A stretch of 64,000 bases of DNA, taken from Caldisericales bacterium. GTDB taxonomy: Bacteria; Caldisericota; Caldisericia; JAAYUI01. The DNA lies in the NCBI GenBank assembly GCA_012517765.1, contig JAAYUI010000004.1, forward strand, positions 62,001-126,000, in the 5' to 3' direction. A program made the position numbers and the translations under genes. How positions within the stretch are numbered: position 1 is the stretch's first letter; each line of letters opens with the position of its first letter. The notes beneath the pieces are model-generated. The model did not search any database. It saw nothing but the letters and a program-made list of their open reading frames with translations, and was not told the origin of the DNA. Positions 1 through 8,547 of this stretch are shown in pieces.

Positions 1-3000
1 CACCATAGTTGTTGTCAAACCATGTGAGATGTGGAGTATCCTTTGAATCGATGAACATCATCGGCGCCCTGGTAAAACCTGTACGATTTGATACTATCAC
101 GCCAGGTGAATTTTTGTGGTGGTTCGCCCCTGTTATGTATGGGGAATTGTCTGCACCGGCCCATCTGCTGTTTGCGCTGTCCCACTTTACAAACACAATC
201 GTGTCACCGTAATTGGTCGAGAGCGAATAGTCCATCCATACAATATAAGGCTTGTTTGCCGAATCCAGTTTGAGGTTCGGTTGCACGGAAGCCCCAAGCG
301 TCTTTGAAACCTCTATGTCATAAGGCTGGGTTGTCAAAAACGGCCAGTACACAGAACTATTGGCACCAATCCAGTTCCCATACCCCGAGCTATATTTGAC
401 ATAAAGGACGCCTGCAAACCCATAAGTATCGTCAGTCCAGGCTATATTCGGCCTGCCGTCAGAACCGACATCAAGCGATGCCTGGTCAGAATAGCCTGCA
501 TTTCTGCTAACATTGGCATTTCCTGTGGCCGGGTTGAAATTGACGCCACCGGCCGTCACCCAGTCATTGGCAACAAGGCCCCAGCTAACATAAAATATGT
601 CACCGTATTCGACGCATGTGTTGTCCGTCCAGGCAATATGTGGCAGGTCCTGATGAAGATCAAGGGAAGGATTGAACGAGTAGCAGCTGTTCCTGCTCAC
701 GTTTATGTCGGGGGGCTGGATCCCTGCCGGATTGTACACTGAGCCTGCAGCACCCACCCAGTTTGCAATGGACTGGTTCCACTTCAGATACATTATTTCC
801 TCGTTGAGATACGAGGCATCAGACCAGGCAATATGTGGTGCTCCGGTGCTGTCAAGCTTTAGTTTTGGGGAAACAGAGTAGTCAAAATTCCTTGAAACAT
901 TTATGTCCAGAGGGTTTCCACCTCCAGGATTGTATATGGAACCAGCAGCACCAACCCAGTTTTTTGCCACATTGTCCCAGCGCACATAAAAAATCTCCCT
1001 GTACTGCGAATAGGATTTTTCTTCCCAGGCTATATGCGGTACGTCATTTGTATCGAGAGCAAGGGATGGCTTCTTCGAGTCAAGCGGGTTTCTGCTGACA
1101 TTTATGTCAAGCGGCTGTACTACATTTCCGGGAATATAGACGGAGCCATCAGCGCCAACCCAGTGCAACTTTGTGTGGTCCCATCTCATGTAATATATGT
1201 CAAAATTCCCGTTGGCCCTGCTTGCCCAACATATATGAGGTATTCCTTTTGAATCAACGGCAATGGAAGGATCTTCGGAGTTCCAGATATCATTACTTAC
1301 ATTAATTTCATGCGGCTGGGTCTGCTCCTTTGGGTTGAAAAGCATGCTCTCGTTTCCAACCCACTTAAGGCCTGCATTCCATCTCAATTTTGTACCACCA
1401 GGTGCAAGATGTGGAGGATCGCCCCAAATCCAGCTGGAGCTCCCGGAAAGCGAATATGAAAGACCACCCTGGGTCGCAGAGCTTCCAACATAGAAGGTGT
1501 CCTGCGGGATATTTTCATATACATAACCATCAGGAATCGGCACATTGTCCGGATTTGTCATCTGCCAGCCAATCTGATAGGTTATTGTTGAACCTGATTC
1601 AATTTTTTTTCCACAATCTTCAAAATCCCCATTTTTGTCAACATCGGCTGTCAATGTCAAATTGACAGTATACGGCCTTTGGCCGCCACCTCCTCCACCA
1701 CCTCCGCCTCCACCGCCTCCACCACCTCCGCCGTCAGGCTCTTTGTCACCCTTGAAGCAAACGGTGTTCGTGTGGATGGGCTCACCCTCATCCTGGCCAT
1801 GGCTGAAACTCCCCTGATTTGTTATTTCAATAGGTTCCTCACCTGATAACAGCTTGACTGAAAAGAATACATCCACCGATGTCGTGCCATCAGGAACAAA
1901 CCACCTTAGAATTGTACCAGCCGGCGATCCGTCTGGTGGCTCTCCGGAAATCCAGTTGTTGCCGTCATCTGTGGAGTAGGACATGCCTGTCACCGGCACA
2001 GCTCCCTGAACATATTCCGTGCCTTGAGGTATCACATCATAGATATAAGCATCCACAAGATTTTCCCCATTGGGGTTGGAGAAAATCCAGGAAAGCTTGA
2101 ACCTTACGGTCTTGTCAAAATAGACCGTTTCACAAGCATCGTCATAGATGCCGTCACCATCAATATCGACACCCTTGGTGAAGGTGAAAGTCCCCGTAAA
2201 GGCATCGTGCCAGTGGACGTACATCGTCTCAAACTTGTTCTGGGAGGAACAGGACTCGCCCTCATCCTCCTCATTGCCGCAGTCAAATCTTGGTGGTGCC
2301 ATGATAGAGTTCGGTACATCAGTAAAACCGTCAGCATTTGTAATATTTTTTCCCTTGCCTTTACCGCTGTCGACATCATTTTCATCGAGGCAACTGTTGT
2401 CAAGAGGATATGACCTGTCTTCCCAGACAATGTGTGGCGCATCGGATGAATCAAGTGCAAGACATGGAAAAAGCGAACTGTCCCTATTTTTGCTCACATT
2501 GGCATTTGTATTGGTATACTGGTTTCCATCCGGGTAATACCAGCCTGAAAAGGAAGGGTTCCAATAGGTGTAGATGACTTCCGAGACACCATCGTTTGTG
2601 TTCACATACCACACCAGATGGGGATCATTTTCAGAATCAAGGATGAGCCTGGGGTGCTTTGAACCGGCAGAGCTGTCAGACACCATAGCATTTGCGCAAT
2701 TTACAGGGTTGTATGTGTTTCCATTTGCACCAACCCAGTTGCTTCCGTTCCAGCGCACATAAAGGATTTCACCAATCCCTACGGTGCATGTTGCCTCCTG
2801 CCATGCAATATGTGGCCTGCCATTCGAATCAAGGTCAAGCGACGGGGTCCTGGAATCGCCAATATTGTTGCTCATGTTGGCATTTGTACCAGTTGAAGCA
2901 TCGTATGCCAGGCCATTAACGCCAACCCATGAAGTCCCGTTCCAATTCACATACATTATTTCATAATTTGTCTTAGTGCTGGTTTTGTATGACTGGTCTG

Positions 3001-3838
3001 CCCATGCAAGGTGTGGCCTATTGGTTTGCTTGTTGACCTTCAGTGAAGGTTCAACAGACAGGCCATCATTATCTGACACGATTGCATGGCAGAATGGCCC
3101 GTTTGCCTTGTATTCGCTTCCATCGACACAGGCCCATCTGTGGTTTACATCGTCCCACGTCACGCACAAAATCTCTGCGTTGCCATATTCAGTGTCAATC
3201 CACGCAATAAATGGAACATTGTTCGAGTCCAGATCAAATGTCGGCTGGCATGACGTTCCGGTGTTGAGGACAATATCAGCATTGCTCCCATTGTATTTGG
3301 TGTGGTCGGCCCTTGCCCAGCCTGGACCGGACGGAAGACTCGGCTCCCAATAGACATAGAATATGTCTGCATCATTGCCCGTTTCATCGACCCATACAAT
3401 ATGTGGACGGTCGTTTGTGTCCAGAACAATTTTTGGCGTAACAGAATCTTTGATGTTGTAGCTTACGTTGATGTCTGCTGGCTGATCCTCGGGCTCCACG
3501 GACGGGTCATAAACAGATCCGTTGGCACCAACCCAATTCTTTTTTACAGGGTCCCATTTGGTGTACATTATCTCATAGGTACCAAATTTTGTTTCATGGC
3601 TGTCCTGCCAGACAATGTGCGGTATGCCATTCGAATCGACAGCAACACATGGTCTTTTGGAGTCTCCGGTGTTCTTGCTCACATTTATGTCATAAGGCTG
3701 GGTATTGTTTGTTGGAACATACTTGGAATTATTTGCACCTGCCCAGCCAAGAAAAGCGAGTGAAATTGGCAAAAAAGAGAATGTGGTTGAGGTGATGGCC
3801 ATCATCATGGCCACAAAAAACGCACTGGTTCTTCTCAT
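1..3838 (-). CDS. Giant exported propeller-repeat protein with DUF11-like domains (partial)
   Basis: The minus-strand frame is open from an ATG at 3838 to the window edge (1279 codons, no stop), so the protein is C-terminally incomplete here. A Shine-Dalgarno GGAGGA lies just upstream of the ATG. The N-terminus is a signal peptide (MRRTSAFFVAMMMA, then a hydrophobic run to about residue 35). Seven repeats of about 65 residues follow, each with a PHIVW/PHIAW-like strand, an acidic residue, 'EI.YV.W', 'WVGANGS.Y' and 'NVS.N..DS'. Next come a DUF11-like domain (about 2240-1750), 17 consecutive glycines (about 1681-1732), a second DUF11-like domain, and seven more repeats reaching the edge. The repeats resemble sialidase/BNR-type beta-propeller blades. 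It is probably a cell-surface or secreted protein; ligand and activity are unknown. The repeats explain the periodic DNA in this region. Confidence 0.9.
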   Translation of the reverse strand, partial: MRRTSAFFVAMMMAITSTTFSFLPISLAFLGWAGANNSKYVPTNNTQPYDINVSKNTGDSKRPCVAVDSNGIPHIVWQDSHETKFGTYEIMYTKWDPVKKNWVGANGSVYDPSVEPEDQPADINVSYNIKDSVTPKIVLDTNDRPHIVWVDETGNDADIFYVYWEPSLPSGPGWARADHTKYNGSNADIVLNTGTSCQPTFDLDSNNVPFIAWIDTEYGNAEILCVTWDDVNHRWACVDGSEYKANGPFCHAIVSDNDGLSVEPSLKVNKQTNRPHLAWADQSYKTSTKTNYEIMYVNWNGTSWVGVNGLAYDASTGTNANMSNNIGDSRTPSLDLDSNGRPHIAWQEATCTVGIGEILYVRWNGSNWVGANGNTYNPVNCANAMVSDSSAGSKHPRLILDSENDPHLVWYVNTNDGVSEVIYTYWNPSFSGWYYPDGNQYTNTNANVSKNRDSSLFPCLALDSSDAPHIVWEDRSYPLDNSCLDENDVDSGKGKGKNITNADGFTDVPNSIMAPPRFDCGNEEDEGESCSSQNKFETMYVHWHDAFTGTFTFTKGVDIDGDGIYDDACETVYFDKTVRFKLSWIFSNPNGENLVDAYIYDVIPQGTEYVQGAVPVTGMSYSTDDGNNWISGEPPDGSPAGTILRWFVPDGTTSVDVFFSVKLLSGEEPIEITNQGSFSHGQDEGEPIHTNTVCFKGDKEPDGGGGGGGGGGGGGGGGGQRPYTVNLTLTADVDKNGDFEDCGKKIESGSTITYQIGWQMTNPDNVPIPDGYVYENIPQDTFYVGSSATQGGLSYSLSGSSSWIWGDPPHLAPGGTKLRWNAGLKWVGNESMLFNPKEQTQPHEINVSNDIWNSEDPSIAVDSKGIPHICWASRANGNFDIYYMRWDHTKLHWVGADGSVYIPGNVVQPLDINVSRNPLDSKKPSLALDTNDVPHIAWEEKSYSQYREIFYVRWDNVAKNWVGAAGSIYNPGGGNPLDINVSRNFDYSVSPKLKLDSTGAPHIAWSDASYLNEEIMYLKWNQSIANWVGAAGSVYNPAGIQPPDINVSRNSCYSFNPSLDLHQDLPHIAWTDNTCVEYGDIFYVSWGLVANDWVTAGGVNFNPATGNANVSRNAGYSDQASLDVGSDGRPNIAWTDDTYGFAGVLYVKYSSGYGNWIGANSSVYWPFLTTQPYDIEVSKTLGASVQPNLKLDSANKPYIVWMDYSLSTNYGDTIVFVKWDSANSRWAGADNSPYITGANHHKNSPGVIVSNRTGFTRAPMMFIDSKDTPHLTWFDNNYG

Positions 3839-3872
3839 ATGTCCTCCAAATACAAAGTTAAATATTATATTA

Positions 3873-3900
3873 TTTATATTTGTACTTTTATTTTTGTCAA
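3873..3900 (-). promoter_or_regulatory. Sigma-70-type promoter of the giant repeat protein
   Basis: On the minus strand TTGACA (3900-3895) is followed by 16 bases and TATAAA (3878-3873). The start codon is at 3838, giving a leader of roughly 28 bases that contains the GGAGGA ribosome site. Confidence 0.75.
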
Positions 3901-4195
3901 TGGTTTTACCAATTAATTTTTTATAATAACCATCCAGTATTTGATTAGATAATACTTATATGATAATGATTATTGATATAAATTAATTATGACTTATTTT
4001 GTTAATATTATGTTATTAATATTTTTATTTTAATTTATAGATAATATTTTCGGGACTCACAAATTTAGATCTGAAAAGTAATTCATCTTCAAAAGCTGTT
4101 TCTTGTGCGTCCAGGGATCGGATATTTGTTATTTTCGACAAATTGCCTTAACAATTGTCAGTTTCTTAAAAATGCCAAAGGGATAAATTGGGGCC
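3901..4195. other. AT-rich divergent intergenic region
   Basis: This stretch separates the divergent repeat-protein and M6 peptidase genes. It is very AT-rich from about 3901 to 4060, with no open frame of note, RNA gene or terminator visible. A TTGTCA (4155-4160) and an AT-rich TAAATT (4184-4189) lie upstream of the peptidase start at 4196, but their spacing does not make a convincing promoter. Confidence 0.5.
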
Positions 4196-5905
4196 ATGTG
4201 GGAGAAAATAAAATTATATCTGGCCGCTTTTCTGACTCTCGCCCTTCTTGTTTCTGCTGGCTGGTACCAGCCAAGGGCAATTTCAAAACAGCTACCAAAA
4301 TTGCCCCATCTGCCAAGACCTGCCTCCGCCATAAAAAGTATCGGGGTGCAGAAGGTACTGGTGCTCCTGATGGATTTTCCTGACCAGAAAGGCACTATGA
4401 CCTACAGGAGCGCAGAGGAGAGGTTTGTTTCCGACAGGTCAAAAAGCCTTAAGAATTACTTTGACAAGGCCTCGGGTGGAAAGCTGAAGATCGATTACGG
4501 TTCATTCTTCATACAAGACTGGATAACAATGCCAAAGACCATCGAAGAATACAACAAGATGAAGGTGCCTGACCACACGATGGTTCTCACAATGGGACCA
4601 GACGCATACAGGGCCGCGCAGGAGAAAGGGCTCAAGATGGAGGAATACGATGAGGATGGTAACGGGTATCCCGACCTGACAATATTTATCTGGGCAGGGA
4701 ACAGCTCTGGAGACGGAATGAAGACTGTCCCGGGTGATTTCTATCGTGGGGGCATCCCGTTTCCACTGATCAGTATTGGTGAAAACATGCGTGAAGGAGG
4801 TTTTCCGCTTGGGACAATGCTCCACGAGTTCTTCCATGGCATGGGTGGGCTCTATGATCTTTATGACTACTCCTACATTGTTGATCCGGTAGGGGGTTGG
4901 GACCTCATGGGAATGGGGCTCCTGGAAAATTATTGTGGAATGTCCTCTTTCAGCAGATTTCATGCCGGCTGGGTCGACATCGAGACAATAACCGGGCCTG
5001 GAACATACGAGATCGATGACCTTAACGGGGATGGAGAGCACAAGGCATACAAAATCCAGATACCCGGATCAATTGATGAATGGATACTTGTGGAAAACAG
5101 GCAAAGGCACGGTGCAGACGGATACTACAATGGATGCCCAGGAAACGGCATTGTAATTTACCATGTGGACGACAGAAGACCCTACGGAGGAAGATTCAAC
5201 ACCATCACATCAGAATGGAGTACTCCCGGAATTGCGATACTTGATCCAGGCGGTGCCCCTTTGCACAAGACCGCCAACTACGGGGCCGATATCGGAAAAA
5301 CAAAAATAAGCGGCACCACCATTCCGAACACCCTGCCATATGTCCCGAACAGCTCCAGGGAGACAATCTGCATAAGCAATATCTCTAATGTTGGGCCAAA
5401 AATGACATTCAAGGTGGCTTTTGAAAGTCCGCAAGTGCCGATTGCCAGGGTGAGTGAGCAATTGCCATTTGGCCAGGTCGAGAAAGGTGCCACAAAAACC
5501 CAGGAGCTCAAATTTACAAATGCTGGGGCAGGCAAGCTCCAGGCTTTCCTGAAAACCGATTGCAAATGGATAAGTATGGACAGGACAAGCTTCATTGGAA
5601 ACGACGAAGCAATACTCGTTACCATAGACACATCAAAGTTATCCTACGGAATAAACAAGGGCCAGATATCATTCAATTGCTCGTCAACGGTTGGAAGGGT
5701 GACTGTTTCGGTCGACGTTGTACCGATAATGGGAGACATCAATCTCGACCAGAAAGTTGACGAAAAAGATTTCGAGGAGCTTGCTGCGTGTTTCGGGAAA
5801 AACGAAGGCGAGGAGGGGTACAAAAAAGAAGCTGACTTGAACAAGGATGGGACCATCGACAGGATGGACCTGATGCTCCTCGCAAGAAATATGGGCAGAA
5901 AGTAA
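4196..5905 (+). CDS. Secreted M6-type metallopeptidase with ASH/BACON-like and dockerin-like domains
   Basis: A 569-residue protein. A signal peptide (about residues 1-22, KIKLYLAAFLTLALLVSAGW) is followed by a peptidase M6 (immune inhibitor A-like) domain. The zinc motif HEFFHGMGGLYDLYD begins at residue 210, and a downstream 'VGGWDLMG' is typical of the family. A beta-sandwich of ASH/BACON type follows (about 420-510, 'FGQVEKGATKTQELKFTN'). The last 60 residues carry two EF-hand-like calcium loops ('DINLDQKVDEKD', 'DLNKDGTIDRMD') in a dockerin-like arrangement. It should be exported and cleave protein outside the cell. It is the first of two adjacent paralogues. The dockerin-like end could dock to a surface partner, but no cohesin is seen in the window. 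Confidence 0.88.
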   Translation: MWEKIKLYLAAFLTLALLVSAGWYQPRAISKQLPKLPHLPRPASAIKSIGVQKVLVLLMDFPDQKGTMTYRSAEERFVSDRSKSLKNYFDKASGGKLKIDYGSFFIQDWITMPKTIEEYNKMKVPDHTMVLTMGPDAYRAAQEKGLKMEEYDEDGNGYPDLTIFIWAGNSSGDGMKTVPGDFYRGGIPFPLISIGENMREGGFPLGTMLHEFFHGMGGLYDLYDYSYIVDPVGGWDLMGMGLLENYCGMSSFSRFHAGWVDIETITGPGTYEIDDLNGDGEHKAYKIQIPGSIDEWILVENRQRHGADGYYNGCPGNGIVIYHVDDRRPYGGRFNTITSEWSTPGIAILDPGGAPLHKTANYGADIGKTKISGTTIPNTLPYVPNSSRETICISNISNVGPKMTFKVAFESPQVPIARVSEQLPFGQVEKGATKTQELKFTNAGAGKLQAFLKTDCKWISMDRTSFIGNDEAILVTIDTSKLSYGINKGQISFNCSSTVGRVTVSVDVVPIMGDINLDQKVDEKDFEELAACFGKNEGEEGYKKEADLNKDGTIDRMDLMLLARNMGRK

Positions 5906-6009
5906 TATTTATAATAGTTAAGTTGTTGGTACCAATTCTTAAAATATTTTGGCAATAATTGCACAATATTTAAGGATATTTCAACTTCTTTCAAGGTTTT
6001 GATTTTTTG

Positions 6010-6038
6010 TTTACATGACAATAGCGCATGGTATCTTA
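6010..6038 (+). promoter_or_regulatory. Promoter placing the second M6 gene on a near-leaderless mRNA
   Basis: TTTACA (6010-6015), 17 bases, TATCTT (6033-6038). The ATG at 6047 is only 8 bases beyond the -10 box and has no Shine-Dalgarno, so the predicted transcript starts at or next to the start codon. Confidence 0.6.
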
Positions 6039-6046
6039 ATTTACAA

Positions 6047-7783
6047 ATGAAAAAAATATTGACTTTCGCGCTGGTCCTGTTTTTAATCACCCCCCTATGG
6101 ATTGTCGCCAAGGCTTCGGAGACCGAATCGAATTTCGATCTCATGAGGATGCCACTCTCCAGGGTAAAAAACATTGTCATGGCAAATGGCGGCAAGATAC
6201 CGCTATCTATGGTGTACTCGGCCGCAAGACCGACAAAACACCTCGGTGACCAGAAAGTGCTTGTTCTCCCAATGGAGTTCCCGGATTGCAAGTGGACCAT
6301 TGCCGCAGGCACAATAAGGGAAAAATTCGTATCACAGACGCAAAGAAGCCTCCTTAATTTTTACGAGATATCTTCTTATGGCAAATACAGGCCAACCTAT
6401 GGTGAAAAAGGTATCCCTGAATGGATGATGATGCCAAAACCATACAATGATTACGAGGACATGGACTCTCTCTTCAATGATGCTTTTGCCGTGGCAATAA
6501 AGTATGGCATTGACCCACTGGAATTTGACGAGGACGGAAACGGGTTTCCTGACCTGACAATAATCATCTGGGCAGGCAATTCCTGGACCGTAGGAGGGGA
6601 CAAACCAGGCGACTTCACAATGCCCATGGAAGTAGGCAATGTGATAAGTATTGGTGAAGATGTCAGGGTAGGCGGTTTTCCACTGATTACACTCCTTCAC
6701 GAATATTTCCATGCAATGGGCGAGCTCTGGGACCTGTATGACTATTCCTACACGTCTGACCCAGTCGGCGGCTGGGACCTCATGGCCGCAGGTGTTTGGG
6801 ACGGATATTGCGGAATCAATTCCTACCAGAGATGGAAAGCCAACTGGATAGAGCCCGAAACAATCACCGAGCCAGGAACTTATGAGGTCGATGATCTGAA
6901 TGGTGATGGCCCCCACAAGATGTACAAGATCCCGCTTCCAGGCTCAAATGATGAATGGCTGCTTGTTGAAAACAGGCAAAGACACGGCGGAGACGGATAT
7001 TTTCAGGGTTGTCCCGGCAATGGCATGGTTGTTTACCATGTCGACGACCGCAGGGAGTACAAACACCTTTTCAACACAAGGACAAAAGAATGGAGAACTG
7101 TTGGCATAGAGGTCCTTGATCCAGGAGGATCACCACTTCACAGAACGGCAATGTACGGGGACAACTATGGTAAAGTCGTCATCAGCGCCGACTCGATACC
7201 AAACACGCTGCCTTATGTAAAAAATGATTCCAAAAAAACCCTGAGGATTGACAAGATCTCTTCAGCCAGTGAAAAAATGACCTTCAGACTAAGCTACGAC
7301 ACCCCGCAGGTCCCGGTCATGCAAGTGCTGGACACCCTTTCTTTCGGCAGGGTGGTCAAGGGCGAAATGGCCAGCCAGAACCTGACATTCTACAATATCG
7401 GCCCAAAAAAGCTCCAGGCAATGCTCAAATCCGACTCACAATGGATCGACATCGACAGGACAAGCTTTATTGGCAATGAAGAGCCAATAAACGTAACAAT
7501 CAATACATCATCGCTCAAGTATGGCCTCAACAGCGGATATATCAAATACGACAGCAACGCCGGCACCGGAAGGGTGAAGGTAGTTGTTGACGTGGCCCCG
7601 ATCCCAGGAGATGTAAACCTCGACGGGGTTGTGGACGATGCAGATGTCGAACTGTTTGCAAAGTATTTCAACAGCTCGCTTGGCGACCCTAACTACTACA
7701 AAGACGCAGACTTCAACAACGACCAGAAGGTCGACCTCATAGATTTCCTCATGATGTCAAAAAATTACAAGTCGAAAGTTTGA
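6047..7783 (+). CDS. Secreted M6-type metallopeptidase, tandem paralogue
   Basis: A 578-residue protein with the same plan as its upstream neighbour: signal peptide (MKKILTFALVLFLITPLWIV, cleavage near AKA), M6 peptidase domain with HEYFHAMGELWDLYD from residue 218, an ASH/BACON-like beta-sandwich, and two EF-hand-like loops at the C-terminus ('DVNLDGVVDDAD', 'DFNNDQKVDLID'). The frame is open to 5999, but the methionine at 6047 begins a proper signal peptide and sits correctly below a promoter, so it is preferred. The two copies are clearly diverged, so the duplication is not recent. Different substrate preference is possible but cannot be read from the sequence. Confidence 0.88.
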   Translation: MKKILTFALVLFLITPLWIVAKASETESNFDLMRMPLSRVKNIVMANGGKIPLSMVYSAARPTKHLGDQKVLVLPMEFPDCKWTIAAGTIREKFVSQTQRSLLNFYEISSYGKYRPTYGEKGIPEWMMMPKPYNDYEDMDSLFNDAFAVAIKYGIDPLEFDEDGNGFPDLTIIIWAGNSWTVGGDKPGDFTMPMEVGNVISIGEDVRVGGFPLITLLHEYFHAMGELWDLYDYSYTSDPVGGWDLMAAGVWDGYCGINSYQRWKANWIEPETITEPGTYEVDDLNGDGPHKMYKIPLPGSNDEWLLVENRQRHGGDGYFQGCPGNGMVVYHVDDRREYKHLFNTRTKEWRTVGIEVLDPGGSPLHRTAMYGDNYGKVVISADSIPNTLPYVKNDSKKTLRIDKISSASEKMTFRLSYDTPQVPVMQVLDTLSFGRVVKGEMASQNLTFYNIGPKKLQAMLKSDSQWIDIDRTSFIGNEEPINVTINTSSLKYGLNSGYIKYDSNAGTGRVKVVVDVAPIPGDVNLDGVVDDADVELFAKYFNSSLGDPNYYKDADFNNDQKVDLIDFLMMSKNYKSKV

Positions 7784-7788
7784 TTGAC

Positions 7789-8547
7789 TCACCAGTCATC
7801 GAAAAAAGGGCGGCCCAAAAGGTCGCCCTTTTTTGTTATTGGCATTTGAGTCCACTTCTTCCCATCAAGGAGATTGCCTTTTAATTTTTTATTGAACCCT
7901 CCCCACTGCTTAAAAAAGAAAGGGATATTATTTTTTATTGATTGGTCACGTATTTTTAAAACCCACTCCTCTTTTATTGGTCTTGAGAAAGGCCCAGACT
8001 CGCCACCAACAATGATCCAGTCAATCCCCTCGAGATTGATTATACCTAAATCATCTATTAGAGGTTCGAGTGATAAAAACCTAATTTCAGGCGATATTTT
8101 TCTTAAATCATCAATTCTATACTTGCAATCCTTATTCTCTACACTTACACCAATCCAAAGATTTTTTGGCCAAACACCATAATAATTCTGAAACTCGATC
8201 AATCTCTTGCTTCTTTTCGTTAGTACTTGATATTGATGCATAGGCGTTTTCTCAATCACATCCATTATTTTTGCGATAATTTCAAATGGCAAATCCTCAT
8301 GAAACAAATCACTCATTGAATTCACAAAAACAAGACTAGGACAATTTATTCTCATGGGTTTTTTCAATTCTTCTTCGTGAAAAGCAATTTCAAATCCTTT
8401 CGAATACTTTATTGAACCCATGGCCTTCAATCTGTTAGCCATTCTTTCTGCGTAACAATTAATGCAGCCTGGACTAGTTTTAGAACAACCCGTTATCGGG
8501 TTCCATGTTACTTGAGTCCATTCTATTTTTGTACTTCTTGGGGACAT
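7789..8547 (-). CDS. Three-Cys-motif (DUF5131, phage Gp37/Gp68-like) protein
   Basis: A 252-residue protein. The N-terminus holds the family signature 'WNPITGCSKTSPGCINCYAE' with Cys21, Cys28 and Cys31, a likely metal or Fe-S ligand set. The middle ('FVNSMSDLFHEDLPFEII', 'QVLTKRSKRL', 'WIGVSVENKD', 'GGESGPFSRP') and the late 'FFFKQWGG' are typical of DUF5131. The biochemical role is unknown; members are habitually paired with TcmP, as here. The start overlaps the end of tcmP by 68 bases, with GAGG 6 bases upstream, implying translational coupling. The protein does not stop after the customary 'DGKKWTQMP' end but continues 16 residues through the neighbour's terminator sequence. Base composition is AT-rich relative to the flanks. 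Confidence 0.85.
   Translation of the reverse strand: MSPRSTKIEWTQVTWNPITGCSKTSPGCINCYAERMANRLKAMGSIKYSKGFEIAFHEEELKKPMRINCPSLVFVNSMSDLFHEDLPFEIIAKIMDVIEKTPMHQYQVLTKRSKRLIEFQNYYGVWPKNLWIGVSVENKDCKYRIDDLRKISPEIRFLSLEPLIDDLGIINLEGIDWIIVGGESGPFSRPIKEEWVLKIRDQSIKNNIPFFFKQWGGFNKKLKGNLLDGKKWTQMPITKKGDLLGRPFFDDW
7802..7838 (+). terminator. Intrinsic terminator after the M6 pair
   Basis: A 14-bp stem (AAAAAAGGGCGGCC with GGTCGCCCTTTTTT, one G-U pair) has a 5-base loop and ends in a T run. It lies wholly inside the last codons of the convergent three-Cys-motif gene. Confidence 0.85.

Noticed and set aside
1635-1817. Plus-strand frame with 17 consecutive prolines.
   Set aside because: It is the complement of the polyglycine linker in the true minus-strand gene and has no ribosome site.
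1-3838. Periodic 195-200-base DNA similarity suggesting a CRISPR array or satellite repeat.
   Set aside because: The repeats are imperfect, stay in one open minus-strand frame, and translate to regular propeller-like units with no constant direct repeat.
7802-7838. Hairpin as an attachment site of the TcmP cassette.
   Set aside because: No second copy of the stem is seen at the other end of the cassette near 9356-9417; it functions well as an ordinary terminator.
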